Source: Streptomyces sp. BA2 (GTDB taxonomy: Bacteria > Actinomycetota > Actinomycetes > Streptomycetales > Streptomycetaceae). From it: 64,000 bases of DNA. Location: positions 5,096,001-5,160,000 of the forward strand of contig NZ_WSRO01000002.1 in NCBI RefSeq assembly GCF_009769735.1, written 5' to 3'. Below the pieces are notes generated by a model. That model was not told the DNA's origin. It saw nothing but the letters and a program-made list of their open reading frames with translations, and searched no databases. A program made the position numbers and the translations under genes. Positions 33,229 through 41,736 of this stretch are shown in pieces (position 1 is the stretch's first letter; the number at the start of each line of letters is the position of its first letter).

Positions 33229-34055
33229 CGCTCGACCTGCTCGTTTGCTGCGCCCTCGGCGAGGGCCTGCTCGTCGGCGAGGCGGTCGGCGTAGGTCCGG
33301 ATGGTGCGGCGGGCGTTGCTGTACCCGGTGAGCAGGCCGCGGGTTGAGCGGTTGAGTCCCCATCGGGTTCGGGTCTCGGCGTGCTCGGCCTCGACCAGGG
33401 CGGCGAGCTGCTGGGCGTGCGCGGTGAGGATGATGCGGGCGGCGCCGAGGGCCTGTTCGGGCGTGCGCGTTGCGGTGGTGTCGAGCAGGACGTCGCGGAG
33501 CGTGGCGAGCACCTGGTCGCGGTCGTCGGCGTTGAAGTCGAGGGCGTCGCGCACGTCGGCGACGGTGAGCGCGGGCGCCTCCTCCGCGGCCTGCTGCGCG
33601 GCGGCCATGTTGGCGGCGACGGCGAGCAGGGCGTCGAGGCCAGAGGGGCGCTTCGCCGAGCGGAGGCCGCGGACAACGGCGGCGCGTACATCGGTAGCGG
33701 CGAGCAGGGCGCGTGGGGGCGAGGCGACCACGTCGCGGGCCCTCTGCTCTGCGGTGGCCTCGTCGGCGGTGATCGGCTCGTCGCCGTCGGCGCGCGCGGC
33801 GGCGTCGAATTGGTCGGCTGTCTGGCGCAGGGCGTACGCAACGACGGCCTTACTGATCCCGTTGGCGTTGGCCTCCACGCTGATGGAGTCCTCGCCGTTG
33901 GTGCCGGTGGCGGGGCGGATGATGACGGCGGCGAGGGTGTCGCGGCCATCGACGACGGCGACGCGTGCCTCGACGTGCTGCTCGTCGGCGACCAGGCGCT
34001 CGGCGACGTGGCCGAGCAGGGAGTCGAGGGCGGCGAGGCGGGTGGCGGCGGTCAT
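33225..34055 (-). CDS. Hypothetical helical early protein
   Basis: A 276-residue, Ala-rich, mostly helical protein beginning MTAATRLAALDSLLGHVAER. A conserved-looking central part (NGEDSISVEANANGISKAVV, ALRQTADQFDAAAR) is reminiscent of phage tail or scaffold-like coiled proteins but no family is recognised. The ATG at 34055 was chosen because CAGGAGC lies 8 bp upstream; an ATG at 34085 overlapping the previous stop is the alternative. Confidence 0.6.
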   Translation of the reverse strand: MTAATRLAALDSLLGHVAERLVADEQHVEARVAVVDGRDTLAAVIIRPATGTNGEDSISVEANANGISKAVVAYALRQTADQFDAAARADGDEPITADEATAEQRARDVVASPPRALLAATDVRAAVVRGLRSAKRPSGLDALLAVAANMAAAQQAAEEAPALTVADVRDALDFNADDRDQVLATLRDVLLDTTATRTPEQALGAARIILTAHAQQLAALVEAEHAETRTRWGLNRSTRGLLTGYSNARRTIRTYADRLADEQALAEGAANEQVER

Positions 34056-34081
34056 GGTGGGGCGCTCCTGTCGTGAGGTGG

Positions 34082-34267
34082 TCATCGCTGCGCGTGGGCG
34101 GCGGTACGGGCGCGGTGCACGTCGTGTCGGCGCGGGCGGGTGCCGCTGTGCGAGGTGCACAGGGCGTCGGGCTGTGAGCCGCACGTCGGGCACGCGACGC
34201 TGATCGCGGGCAGGTGCAGCGCGGGGGCGTCGTCAACGTCCGGGGCGGGGTGGGTGCGAGGCGGCAT
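34082..34267 (-). CDS. 61-residue zinc-finger protein
   Basis: The motif ACPTCGSQPDALCTSHSGTR matches the small CPxCGAxPGxxC zinc-finger proteins frequent in actinophages, often with a downstream HxxR. AGGAGCGCC precedes the ATG. Function unknown; nucleic-acid binding is likely. Confidence 0.65.
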   Translation of the reverse strand: MPPRTHPAPDVDDAPALHLPAISVACPTCGSQPDALCTSHSGTRPRRHDVHRARTAAHAQR

Positions 34268-34424
34268 GGCGGGGCGCTCCTGATGTCAGTGGTGGGCGGT
34301 ATCGCGTGCGGGCCCGCGCGTGGGCGGGCCCGCGTCCGGTCGCGGGGTGGTGGAACGGGTGAGTGCGTGGGGCTCTGCGGCCTGTCGCGGCCGACGTTGG
34401 GAAAGGCGGTGGGAGCGTCGGTAC

Positions 34425-34613
34425 ATGACTGACGCAGAGCGCTTGCTAAACGGCATTCGTGCTGGCCGGGTCTGGGCCAAGAGCGAGGCAGATCGTCACC
34501 GCATGGCGGCCACGGCGGGCTCAAAGCGCGAGCCGAACGCAGAATTGGCCGTGGCGTATATCGCCATTGGGCAGGTCCTGGACAAGATCATTGAAAGTGC
34601 CCAAAGCGACTAA
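34425..34613 (+). CDS. 62-residue plus-strand small protein
   Basis: MTDAERLLNGIRAGRVWAKS begins a soluble helical peptide ending LDKIIESAQSD. GGGAG lies about 9 bp before the ATG. It occupies the gap between ssb and the zinc-finger gene, so it is not a shadow of a minus-strand gene. Function unknown. Confidence 0.55.
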   Translation: MTDAERLLNGIRAGRVWAKSEADRHRMAATAGSKREPNAELAVAYIAIGQVLDKIIESAQSD

Positions 34614-34627
34614 CTTCCCCTTCATGC

Positions 34628-35119
34628 TCAGAACGGGGGCTCGTCGTTGCGTCCGCGGGTCGACCACTGATCGGCGGTGGCCGGCTGGCCGTAGCCCTGG
34701 GTCTGCTGGCTGCCGTACCCCTGTTGGGGCTGCCGCGAGGCGCCCAGAGTGTTGCTGTTGGCCTTGGTCACGACGGCGGTTGCGCGGAGCAGCGAGGGGG
34801 CGACTTCCTCGGCCTGAATTTCGTAGCTGCTGCGCTTGGAACCGTCCGCGGCCTCGTACTGGCGTTGGGTGAGGTAGCCGGTGACGGTCACGCGCATGCC
34901 GCGTTGTACGGACTCGGCGACGTGCTCGGCCTGCTGGCGCCATACGGCCACGCCGAGGAACAGGGACTCGCCGTCCTCCCACGCGTTGGACTGCTTGTTG
35001 AACTTGCGGGGCGTGCTGGCAAGGCGGAAGTTCGCGACGGCGGCGCCGCCGGGGGTGAATCGCAACTCGGGATCGTTTACGACGTTGCCGGTCATGGTGA
35101 TGGTGGTCTCGCCGGACAT
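34628..35119 (-). CDS. ssb: Single-stranded DNA-binding protein
   Basis: A 163-residue OB-fold SSB. Family features are [29 protein letters not shown], and [20 protein letters not shown] Gln/Gly-rich linker ends in the acidic tip NDEPPF that recruits partner proteins. It probably supports phage replication and works with the RecT-like annealase. It lies 2 bp after the HNH gene and shares its operator-controlled promoter region. Confidence 0.93.
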   Translation of the reverse strand: MSGETTITMTGNVVNDPELRFTPGGAAVANFRLASTPRKFNKQSNAWEDGESLFLGVAVWRQQAEHVAESVQRGMRVTVTGYLTQRQYEAADGSKRSSYEIQAEEVAPSLLRATAVVTKANSNTLGASRQPQQGYGSQQTQGYGQPATADQWSTRGRNDEPPF

Positions 35120-35121
35120 GG

Positions 35122-35634
35122 CTAGGCGGCCCTTTCGAGGGTGGGAGTGGTGCGGGGGCGGAGCGGAGCGACGGGGGCGAGGCGGGCGTCGCGCTGGGCG
35201 GCACGGGCGGCGCGCGAGCGGGCGTTCTTGCACGCGCGGCACTTCCGGGTGTTGTCGGGCGCCCGGTAGGTGTTCGCCTCGTCGTAGGCGTGGTTGGCGG
35301 GGCAGTGCGTGACGGCGGCGCGGGCGGCGACGTGGTTCGAGCTGGCGAGGATGTTCTCGCGGTGCGTGATGGCGCGGAGGTGGCCGGGGTTCACGCAGTC
35401 GCGGCGGCGGCATTGGTGGTCGACTTCGAGGCCGTCGGGTATCGGGCCGTGGGCCTGTTCGTATGCGAAGCGGTGGGCTTTGACGGTGCGGCCGTTCCAG
35501 AACGTGCCGTAGCCCTTGTTGTTGAGGCTGCTGTCCCACAGGTGGCACGGGCCTGGGCAGTTGCGGCGGAGCGACCAAGGGCCGGTGGTGTCCACCTTGG
35601 CGGCGAACCGCTGTGCGGGGGTGGGCCGTTCCAC
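35122..35634 (-). CDS. HNH endonuclease
   Basis: A 170-residue HNH_3-type nuclease. The core is [20 protein letters not shown], then [20 protein letters not shown] with the catalytic His and zinc-site Cys. A second Cys cluster ([17 protein letters not shown]) follows, as in many actinophage HNH proteins. It may be a free-standing homing-like nuclease or act in packaging or recombination. It leads the HNH-ssb transcription unit, downstream of the operator at 35689-35712. Confidence 0.88.
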   Translation of the reverse strand: MERPTPAQRFAAKVDTTGPWSLRRNCPGPCHLWDSSLNNKGYGTFWNGRTVKAHRFAYEQAHGPIPDGLEVDHQCRRRDCVNPGHLRAITHRENILASSNHVAARAAVTHCPANHAYDEANTYRAPDNTRKCRACKNARSRAARAAQRDARLAPVAPLRPRTTPTLERAA

Positions 35635-35688
35635 GGAGGTACCTCCTGCGGGATGTAGTTGCGCTGAATGTTCTTCCGTGGATGGTCA

Positions 35689-35712
35689 CTATCGTCCACG
35701 AGTGGACGATAG
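35689..35712. promoter_or_regulatory. Phage operator upstream of HNH-ssb
   Basis: CTATCGTCCAC and GTGGACGATAG form an 11-bp perfect inverted repeat around GA. The core GTCCACGAGTGGA recurs at 41721-41733 between the Cro-like and repressor genes. It lies 55 bp upstream of the HNH start. Inferred to be a binding site of the prophage repressor or the Cro-like protein. Confidence 0.7.
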
Positions 35713-35761
35713 CGGACGGGGGGCGGCCTTGGCCGTTCTGTGGTCACCCCCCGTCGAGCGG

Positions 35762-35932
35762 CTACGCGGCTGCTGGGAGGGCGAATTGAGCGCCGGTGGG
35801 GGTGAGCGTCCACCCGTGGGCGGTGAGCGCCTGGGTGACCTGCTCGGCGATGTTCTGGGGTTCGCTGTGGCCGAACTGCTGGGCGTCCTCTACGGCGGCC
35901 CGGATGACGGCAACGGCGGCGGCCGGGATCAC
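35762..35932 (-). CDS. 56-residue hypothetical protein
   Basis: VIPAAAVAVIRAAVEDAQQF begins a small protein with a C-terminal ALTAHGWTLTPTG motif reminiscent of a phage winged-helix tail. The GTG at 35932 overlaps the upstream stop (GTGA), which fixes the start. It ends the upper early operon just before the HNH operator region. Confidence 0.6.
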   Translation of the reverse strand: MIPAAAVAVIRAAVEDAQQFGHSEPQNIAEQVTQALTAHGWTLTPTGAQFALPAAA

Positions 35933-36429
35933 TGGCGGGGCCCGGACACGTGCCGCACGGTGGCGCGTCCGCAAGCCTCGCGGGCCACGGGCGGGCGCAT
36001 CATCAGGCGGGCCACGGCCGCGAGTTCGCGCTCGGCGTTCTGCTCGCGAGCGGCTTCGTTCTGGGCGAGCTGGGCGGCGTACTCGTCGGCGAGGCGCTGC
36101 TCGCGCGCGGCGGCGAGTACGGCCTCGCGCTTCCTCTGCTCGGCCTGGTGGCGCTCGGCGAGCAGGGCGGGCCCGTCGACCTCGTACAGCGTCTGCCAGT
36201 TGCCGTGTTCGGCGTGCTTTTCGACGGTGACGCGGGCGCCCTGCTCGGCCATCTCGCGGGCAATGCGGCGCACGGCCTTACGGTCCGGGGTCACGGTGAC
36301 GGCGGGCCTGGTCGGGCGTGCGGGCCACGTGCCGGTGATGCGGTACCGGCTGCTGTTCCTGGTCCGGTCGCCGGTGTTGGCGTGGCGCCGGTAGGGCGCC
36401 TTGCCGGGGTGCTTGCGATTGCGGTTCAT
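35929..36429 (-). CDS. Coiled-coil hypothetical protein
   Basis: A 166-residue basic protein. It begins MNRNRKHPGKAPYRRHANTG and has a long charged helix (EQRKREAVLAAAREQRLADE) predicted to form a coiled coil. The ATG overlaps the previous stop. Function unknown. Confidence 0.6.
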   Translation of the reverse strand: MNRNRKHPGKAPYRRHANTGDRTRNSSRYRITGTWPARPTRPAVTVTPDRKAVRRIAREMAEQGARVTVEKHAEHGNWQTLYEVDGPALLAERHQAEQRKREAVLAAAREQRLADEYAAQLAQNEAAREQNAERELAAVARLMMRPPVAREACGRATVRHVSGPRQ

Positions 36430-37079
36430 GCGGCCTGCTCCGGGGTGAGGGCGGCATAGGCGGTCTGCCGCTGGTCGTGGGTGTGGCTGCGGAGTTCGGC
36501 GCCGGACGGGCGCTTGCACGGCATGCCCTTGCGTGCCCGGCAGTTGGTGCGCGGGCAGTCGACGGCCAGTTCGGGAAAGCGCACGCGGCGGGCGCCGATG
36601 CCGTGCTCGGCGAGCTGCTCGCGAAGGTGGTGGGGCATCTCGCCGATGCGGGCGATATGGGCGGCGACGTCGGGAGCGGGCCCGCCGGTCAGTTCGCGAT
36701 AGGTGGTGGCGGGCACCGCGCCGGTGGCGACGGCGTGCCGGGTGCCGAGCAGTTCGGCCCGGTAGGACGCTGGGTCGTCCGGGTCGGCCTGCGGGGTGGG
36801 GTCGGTGTGCCGGTCGAGGATGTCGCGCTTGAACGTCCACCAGGGGCGCGAGACGTCGGCGGGCTTGATTGGGTAGGGCGACGTGGCGATGTGGTGGCGT
36901 ACGACCTGTGAGGCGTCCCAGTGGCGTCCGCCTGGGTGCTCGGCGGTGGCCGCGACGTCGGCGAGCAGGTCGGCCCACTGGTCGAGGACTTCGGCGGCGG
37001 CGCCCTGGTCGGCGGGCGCGCTGCGCGGGTCGAGCTTCACGGCGTAGGCGAGCAGGGCGGCGACTTCTCGGCGGTTCAC
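36426..37079 (-). CDS. Phage protein with C-terminal zinc-finger motif
   Basis: A 217-residue protein starting VNRREVAALLAYAVKLDPRS, a form seen beside replication proteins in Streptomyces phages. The C-terminal VDCPRTNCRARKGMPCKRPS followed by HTHDQR is a small zinc finger (C-x4-C-x6-C...H). It is coupled to the replication-type gene by a GTGA overlap and is probably part of replication or loader functions (inference). Confidence 0.65.
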   Translation of the reverse strand: MNRREVAALLAYAVKLDPRSAPADQGAAAEVLDQWADLLADVAATAEHPGGRHWDASQVVRHHIATSPYPIKPADVSRPWWTFKRDILDRHTDPTPQADPDDPASYRAELLGTRHAVATGAVPATTYRELTGGPAPDVAAHIARIGEMPHHLREQLAEHGIGARRVRFPELAVDCPRTNCRARKGMPCKRPSGAELRSHTHDQRQTAYAALTPEQAA

Positions 37080-38002
37080 TGGGCCTGCTCCTGGGGGTCG
37101 TCGAGCGCGGCGGCGAAGAGGTCCGCGGCGCGCTGCACGCGGCCGGGGCGGGCGGCGGCGAGGGGGATCACGTCGGCGCCGGGCGCGGGGTCCTTGCGGA
37201 TGTCGGCGAGGGCGAATTGCAGGGTGCCGCCGGTGACGGGCTTCGATGTGGCGCCGAGTCGGTCGAGGGCGGCCCACAGTTCGGGCGGGGCGATGCCGTT
37301 GCCGAGGGCCTCCTCGACGGCGCGGCGGATGCTGGCCTTGCCCTGCGCCGTGCCGCGGCCGTACTTGGCCCACCACGCGGTGAACATCTCGGCCGCGGGC
37401 CCCTGCTCCCCCCGGCGGGGGGTAGGGGGGTTACTACCTCCGTAGGAGGTAGTAGGGGACGGGTCGGGTCGGGGGGAGCGTGACGGGCCCATACCGTCAC
37501 GCTGTGACGTACCGGCCTGACCTGCGATGTCGTCCGGAAACGCGATCTGATTCGTGTGGCGTTCGCGGTTTTCCGGCGATGAATCGTCATCGATTCGCGG
37601 GCGGTTCGCCGACGAATCAGCGCGATTACGTTCCTGGTGCCGCTGCTCGGCGGCCTTCTCGCGGGCCCGCTGCTGGCGTCCGGCGGCCTTGGCGCGGCTG
37701 TCCTCGACGGTCGCGCGGGTGGGGTTGTAGATCAGGAAGTCGTGCATCACGTAGTCGCCGACGGGCGGCTGTGTGCATCGGGGGCAGGTGTGGCCGTGGG
37801 TGTGCCACAGGCCGGCGGAGACCAGCTTTCGGGTCTGCGGGGCGGTGCCGTAGAGCTGGGCGACCACGCCGGGCACCAGGCCCTCGGTGAGGTGCTGGGC
37901 GGCGTAGGCGCCTGCGCGTGTCCACAGACCGAGCGCGGCGTTTCCGGCTTTGAGCATCTTGGGGTGGCCGTACGCCGTGTCGTCGACCTTGAACCAAGTC
38001 AC
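37076..38002 (-). CDS. Putative phage replication initiation protein
   Basis: A 308-residue protein. The N terminus (WFKVDDTAYGHPKMLKAGNA, LGLWTRAGAYAAQHLTEGLV) resembles the winged-helix start of phage replisome organiser/DnaD-type proteins. A charged, disordered middle follows, and the C-terminal domain AEMFTAWWAKYGRGTAQGKA is typical of phage replication proteins. The GTG start is set by a 13-bp-stem hairpin at 38032-38070 upstream. An initiator that recruits the host helicase is the likely role. Confidence 0.65.
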   Translation of the reverse strand: MTWFKVDDTAYGHPKMLKAGNAALGLWTRAGAYAAQHLTEGLVPGVVAQLYGTAPQTRKLVSAGLWHTHGHTCPRCTQPPVGDYVMHDFLIYNPTRATVEDSRAKAAGRQQRAREKAAEQRHQERNRADSSANRPRIDDDSSPENRERHTNQIAFPDDIAGQAGTSQRDGMGPSRSPRPDPSPTTSYGGSNPPTPRRGEQGPAAEMFTAWWAKYGRGTAQGKASIRRAVEEALGNGIAPPELWAALDRLGATSKPVTGGTLQFALADIRKDPAPGADVIPLAAARPGRVQRAADLFAAALDDPQEQAQ

Positions 38003-38031
38003 GGGGGTTGTGCTCCTTCAGGGGTGCGGCG

Positions 38032-38070
38032 CCTGGGGCGAGGGGCTCGGTGGCTCTCCCTCGCCCCAGG
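38032..38070 (-). other. Intergenic hairpin in the early operon
   Basis: CCTGGGGCGAGGG (38032-38044) pairs perfectly with CCCTCGCCCCAGG (38058-38070). It occupies the 75-bp gap between two minus-strand genes and may act as an attenuator or RNA-processing/stability element. Similar hairpins recur elsewhere in the element. Confidence 0.7.
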
Positions 38071-38077
38071 GGCCCGT

Positions 38078-38617
38078 CTAGGCGGCGGAGTAGTACGGGC
38101 GGGTGTGGGCGGGCTGGTGCTCGTCGCAGCGCGGACCGCACGGGTAGAGGCGCACCGGCAGGGCGCCGCACCGGGGGTTGCCGTGTTCGCAGTCCGCGGC
38201 GGCGGCCGGGTTGTTGCACGCGTTGCAGTACCGCTTGCCGTTCTCGCGGTGGCGCCCGTGTACGGCTTGGTCGTGGTCGCAGGACGGCGGCCGGTGCTCG
38301 ATGCCCTTGACGGCGGCGAGGGCGGCGCGGTCGCGTTGGCGCGCGGCCTGGTCGTCGACGTGTCCCGGATCGCAGCATCCGGCGTGCTCGCACACCGGGC
38401 GGACCGTGCCGACCGGTTGGCGGCCGGTGCGCAGGAGGAACGCGGCCTGATAGGCGGTGTAGTCGCGGCCCTGGTGGCGGAAGCGACCGCCCCCGCTGGT
38501 GGGGCGGCCCGTCCACTCGCGGTGTTCGCCCACGGCTCGCGTGCGGGCCGCGAACACCTTCGCAAGTCCCTCCGGCACGTCCTGAGCCGGGATGGTGTCG
38601 GGGGAGTGCTCGGTCAC
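38078..38617 (-). CDS. HNH-like zinc-binding protein
   Basis: A 179-residue protein. The segment EHREWTGRPTSGGGRFRHQG leads into GTVRPVCEHAGCCDPGHVDD, which follows the HNH_3 pattern of Cys-x4-Cys-Cys-x-Pro-x-His. Further Cys/His clusters (SCDHDQAVHGRH, YCNACNN, CGPRCDEH) suggest additional zinc sites. Whether it is an active nuclease is uncertain because the usual catalytic Asp-His pair is less clear than in the HNH gene at 35122. Confidence 0.65.
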   Translation of the reverse strand: MTEHSPDTIPAQDVPEGLAKVFAARTRAVGEHREWTGRPTSGGGRFRHQGRDYTAYQAAFLLRTGRQPVGTVRPVCEHAGCCDPGHVDDQAARQRDRAALAAVKGIEHRPPSCDHDQAVHGRHRENGKRYCNACNNPAAAADCEHGNPRCGALPVRLYPCGPRCDEHQPAHTRPYYSAA

Positions 38618-39237
38618 TGCTCGCCCCCTGCCTGCGCGACGGGTGCGGGGGCGAGGGCGGGAAGAACGTGTGCGGCGAGGGCGCCCTCGCGCCACGCCTG
38701 GGCGACCAACTCGCGCCCGTCTACCGGGCTCTTGGTGCTGCGGCGGGTGTAGGTCATGCGGTGGGTTGCGGCACGGTGTGGCTTCAACGCGATGCCGGGC
38801 ACCTCGTGTGCCTCGCCGGTGGTCGAGTCGGCGTAGTGGGCTGTCCCGGCGGCGGTCGCCTCGGCCAGCACCTTTGCCGTAAAGGCAGGCTGTACGCGGG
38901 TGATGACCTGGGCGGGGATCACCTCGACGACGTGCTCGCTCGGGTAGGTGTCGCGGACCCACACGCGAAACGCCTCGTCGTCGATGACCTGGGCGGCGAT
39001 CTCGCCACCGATCCGGCTGACGCTGCCCACCTTCAGGCCGCCGGGCAACGTCGCATCGACCTTGGTCGTGCCGGTGGCCTTGTACTGCTGGTTGAGCAGG
39101 TGCTGTACGTCGGTGCTCGCCTCGGCGTGCGCGGTCTTGATCTCGTCGAGCAGAGCGCCGAGGACGGCTTTGCGGGTGACGGCGTCGCGGACGGCGGCCG
39201 GGTCCGGCGCGGTCGGCTTCGGGGCCTGCTCGGTCAC
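38614..39237 (-). CDS. Conserved phage protein next to the annealase
   Basis: A 207-residue protein beginning VTEQAPKPTAPDPAAVRDAV. It contains HLLNQQYKATGTTKVDATLP and AYRVWVRD-like FRVWVRDTYPSEHVVEVIP. It is coupled by GTGA overlap to the RecT-like gene. No motif identifies its activity; a recombination accessory role is suggested only by position. Confidence 0.6.
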   Translation of the reverse strand: MTEQAPKPTAPDPAAVRDAVTRKAVLGALLDEIKTAHAEASTDVQHLLNQQYKATGTTKVDATLPGGLKVGSVSRIGGEIAAQVIDDEAFRVWVRDTYPSEHVVEVIPAQVITRVQPAFTAKVLAEATAAGTAHYADSTTGEAHEVPGIALKPHRAATHRMTYTRRSTKSPVDGRELVAQAWREGALAAHVLPALAPAPVAQAGGEQ

Positions 39238-40433
39238 TGGGCACCCCCAGCGGCGGCGGCCTCGATCATCTGCCGGAACGCGTCGAGCTGGGCGGCGGTC
39301 GCCTGCTCGATGGGCAGGCCATAGACGCGCTCGAAATCGGCGTCGAGCGTGGGCAGGTTGGCACGGGACGCGGCGAGCCTGAGCGCGTTCTCGGCCTCCA
39401 TAGCGGCCTTCTCGTCCGCGGGAACGTCATGTTCAGCGGCGCGCGCGTCAGCGGCAGAGTGCGGCGCGGGGCCGGTCGGCTCGGGCTGTCGGGCGCCCGG
39501 CTTGGTGCTGCCGATGTGCGCGACGCGGGCGAGCTGCTCGGCATTCTCCCCGCTCTCCTGCAACGCCTCGTACAGCTTGCGCACGTCCTCGACGGTCGCG
39601 GCCTCGTGCGCTTGGCGGATGACGTCGAGGGCGGCGAGGTAGTGCTCGGGCGCCCCTGACGTGCGAGCGGCATCTATCAGCGCGGCGAGCTGGTCGGGGT
39701 CGGGGGTGGTGACGGCCTCAGCGAGGTAGTCGCGGCGCTCGGCCTGCGGCGGGGTGTTCGGCGTCGACTGCACGACGGTCACGCCCTCCTGCATGGGCGG
39801 AGTGTCGGCGCGCTCGACGACGGCTGGGTTTCCTTCCTGGTCGACGACTTCGCCCAGCTCCTCGGGCGTGTAGATGGCGCCGTGAAGGACTTCCGGGCAC
39901 GCGATGCGCACGCTTTCGGCGATGCTGCGTGCCCGCAGCATGGCGCGCGGGAACCGTTCCCACGGCTGCGGCTGGTTGTTCTTGTCGCGTGAGTAAGGGC
40001 GTTCGTCGCGGAGCGTGCACAGACCCGCGGTCACGGCGTCATCGAGCGTCCACTCGATAACGGTCTCGTCGTCGGGGTCGTCGTGCCGCTGAATGCGGAC
40101 CTCGCACCGTGTGCGCTCGGACTTGATCCGGACACGGTGACCGGCGGCGCGGGCGCGGCCGAGCATGAGGTCGGCGGACTGGCACGGCTTGCCCTTGATC
40201 ACGTGAATGGTCGTGATGGTGGTCACGACGTCGAGGCCAAGGGCGCGGCCGTACTCCATCGCCCACAGGACCGATGCGGGCTGCTTGCGGTAGGCGTCCG
40301 GCAGTAGCGGGGTCTGCGCGAGGGACTCGCAGAACTGCCACGCCTCGTAAGGCGACATGTGGGAGAGGGACAGGGCGCCCCCGCGAGCCGGGGCGACGGC
40401 GGTCGGAGCGTGGGCGGTGGCGACGGTGGTCAT
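39234..40433 (-). CDS. RecT-like single-strand annealing protein
   Basis: A 399-residue protein. The conserved part is WQFCESLAQTPLLPDAYRKQ, VLWAMEYGRALGLDVVTTIT, IHVIKGKPCQSADLMLGRAR, and WERFPRAMLRARSIAESVRI. This is the RecT/annealase-type phage recombination protein frequently encoded before SSB in Streptomyces phages. A helical C-terminal region rich in Ala/Glu follows. The start ATG at 40433 is 2 bp from the preceding stop. It probably anneals phage single strands together with the SSB. Confidence 0.72.
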   Translation of the reverse strand: MTTVATAHAPTAVAPARGGALSLSHMSPYEAWQFCESLAQTPLLPDAYRKQPASVLWAMEYGRALGLDVVTTITTIHVIKGKPCQSADLMLGRARAAGHRVRIKSERTRCEVRIQRHDDPDDETVIEWTLDDAVTAGLCTLRDERPYSRDKNNQPQPWERFPRAMLRARSIAESVRIACPEVLHGAIYTPEELGEVVDQEGNPAVVERADTPPMQEGVTVVQSTPNTPPQAERRDYLAEAVTTPDPDQLAALIDAARTSGAPEHYLAALDVIRQAHEAATVEDVRKLYEALQESGENAEQLARVAHIGSTKPGARQPEPTGPAPHSAADARAAEHDVPADEKAAMEAENALRLAASRANLPTLDADFERVYGLPIEQATAAQLDAFRQMIEAAAAGGAQ

Positions 40434-40435
40434 GG

Positions 40436-40813
40436 TCACGGGCGGGCGTTCCTGTTCTGTGCGGTGCGGTGGCGAATGTGGGCGGCGGCCTTGGTGATGC
40501 GGGTGGCGAGGGTGATCGCGTCGTCGGGGTCGAGCAGGGGGTCGAGGGCGACGGCGGCCGGGCAGTCGTCGAGCAGGGCCTCGCGGGTGGCGTCGGCCTG
40601 GGCGGCGCGCATGGCGCGGCCGTGCTCGGTGGCGTCGTCGCTGCACATCGCGAAGTCGAGGGCGACGACGCTCGCGGCGTGGGCGGCGAGCAGTCGGCCG
40701 ACGGCCTTGGGGTCCTGGGCGTAGGCGAGGGCGAGTTCGTCGAGCAGCGGGTCGACCTGCTCGGCGAGCGGGAGGCGCACGGCGATGCCGTCGGCGGAGA
40801 GCTGGGGGCGCAT
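40436..40813 (-). CDS. Hypothetical early protein
   Basis: A 125-residue, Ala/Asp-rich helical protein beginning MRPQLSADGIAVRLPLAEQV. The ATG overlaps the previous stop (ATGA). No family recognised. Confidence 0.6.
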   Translation of the reverse strand: MRPQLSADGIAVRLPLAEQVDPLLDELALAYAQDPKAVGRLLAAHAASVVALDFAMCSDDATEHGRAMRAAQADATREALLDDCPAAVALDPLLDPDDAITLATRITKAAAHIRHRTAQNRNARP

Positions 40814-41214
40814 CACGGGCGCGACTCCTCGGCGGTGTCGAGGCCGAGAACGGCGGGTGCAGTCGGCTCGTCCGCGGTGAAACGGCCGGTGCGAGCGTCG
40901 TAGGTGAGGGGGCGCGAGCGGTCGACGCCGGGGAACATGCGGGCGAGCAGGCCGAGGGTGGCGCGGTGCGCCTCGCGGTCGGCGGCCACCGGGCGCCCCT
41001 GGGCATCGGCGAGCATGACGCGGGTGGAGCGCCGTTCGGTCCCGTCCTGGACGGTCCATACGGGGACGGTCCGCACGCGGACGGTTGTGGGGGCAATCGC
41101 GTTCAGCTGTCGGGCAATGACTGCGACGCGGGCGAGATGACGGCGGCCCACGCGCACGCCCCGTATGGCGAGGGCGGCACGTGGGATGCGGCGAGTAGTC
41201 TCTGTTCGGTTCAC
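40813..41214 (-). CDS. Hypothetical early protein
   Basis: A 133-residue protein starting VNRTETTRRIPRAALAIRGV with a basic N terminus and a middle beta-rich segment (TTVRVRTVPVWTVQDGTERR). GGAG lies about 10 bp before the GTG. A GGGGCCGC.../GCGGCCCC hairpin (41240-41272) precedes it. Function unknown. Confidence 0.55.
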   Translation of the reverse strand: MNRTETTRRIPRAALAIRGVRVGRRHLARVAVIARQLNAIAPTTVRVRTVPVWTVQDGTERRSTRVMLADAQGRPVAADREAHRATLGLLARMFPGVDRSRPLTYDARTGRFTADEPTAPAVLGLDTAEESRP

Positions 41215-41281
41215 GATCGGGTCTCCAAGCGGTCGTGACGGGGCCGCTCCGGGCGCAATCCGGGGCGGCCCCTTGGCGTTG

Positions 41282-41488
41282 TCAGGCGGCGGCGCGGTGG
41301 GGAAGGGTGCGTGCGGCTCGGTCGGCGCGTATGGCCTGTTCGAGTTCGTCCACGGACGGACCACCGGGGGCGTAGCAGGCGCGGGCGGCGGCCTGTACGG
41401 GCATGCGGTCCATGGCGTCGGAACCGGCCCGCCAGGCGCGAGCGGCGGCGCGCATGGCCTGTTTGCGAACCAGGCTCGGCGCACTCAT
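41282..41488 (-). CDS. 68-residue hypothetical protein
   Basis: MSAPSLVRKQAMRAAARAWR begins a basic helical protein ending in RTLPHRAAA. Its ATG overlaps the stop of the Cro-like gene (ATGA), making it the second gene of the early transcript. Function unknown. Confidence 0.6.
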   Translation of the reverse strand: MSAPSLVRKQAMRAAARAWRAGSDAMDRMPVQAAARACYAPGGPSVDELEQAIRADRAARTLPHRAAA

Positions 41489-41691
41489 GCGGGCGCCTGC
41501 GTCATCAGTTGGCGGGCCGATACGCCGTAGTGGTCTTCAACTGCTGCGGCTACTGCGGCTGATGGGGCCGTGTGGCCGTGCCACAAACGCCACGCAGTGT
41601 TACGTGCAACCTTCAACCGACGTGCGGTGTCTGACGGGTTGCGGTCGCCCTGGCCGACAGCAGCGGCGACAAACGAAGTGCGGTCGTACAT
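41485..41691 (-). CDS. Cro-like small helix-turn-helix protein
   Basis: A 68-residue protein. The helix-turn-helix is DTARRLKVARNTAWRLWHGH, followed by SAAVAAAVEDHYGVSARQLM. GAAGGA lies 7 bp before the ATG at 41691. As the first gene of the early operon, divergent from the repressor gene and with operators immediately upstream, it occupies the Cro or excision-control position. Confidence 0.75.
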   Translation of the reverse strand: MYDRTSFVAAAVGQGDRNPSDTARRLKVARNTAWRLWHGHTAPSAAVAAAVEDHYGVSARQLMTQAPA

Positions 41692-41701
41692 GCATCGTCC
41701 T

Positions 41702-41736
41702 TCCACGGGTGGACCGTTCCGTCCACGAGTGGAACG
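41702..41736. promoter_or_regulatory. Tandem operators upstream of the early operon
   Basis: TCCACGGGTGGA (41702-41713) and TCCACGAGTGGA (41722-41733) are two similar inverted repeats 20 bp apart, centre to centre. A wider repeat CGTTCC-N10-GGAACG (41715-41736... arms at 41715-41720 and 41731-41736) encloses the second. The second shares GTCCACGAGTGGA with the operator at 35689-35712. The gap 41737-41940 also holds CGAAC-GAGA-GTTCG and CCATAGC-C-GCTATGG repeats, but no gene. Confidence 0.7.
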
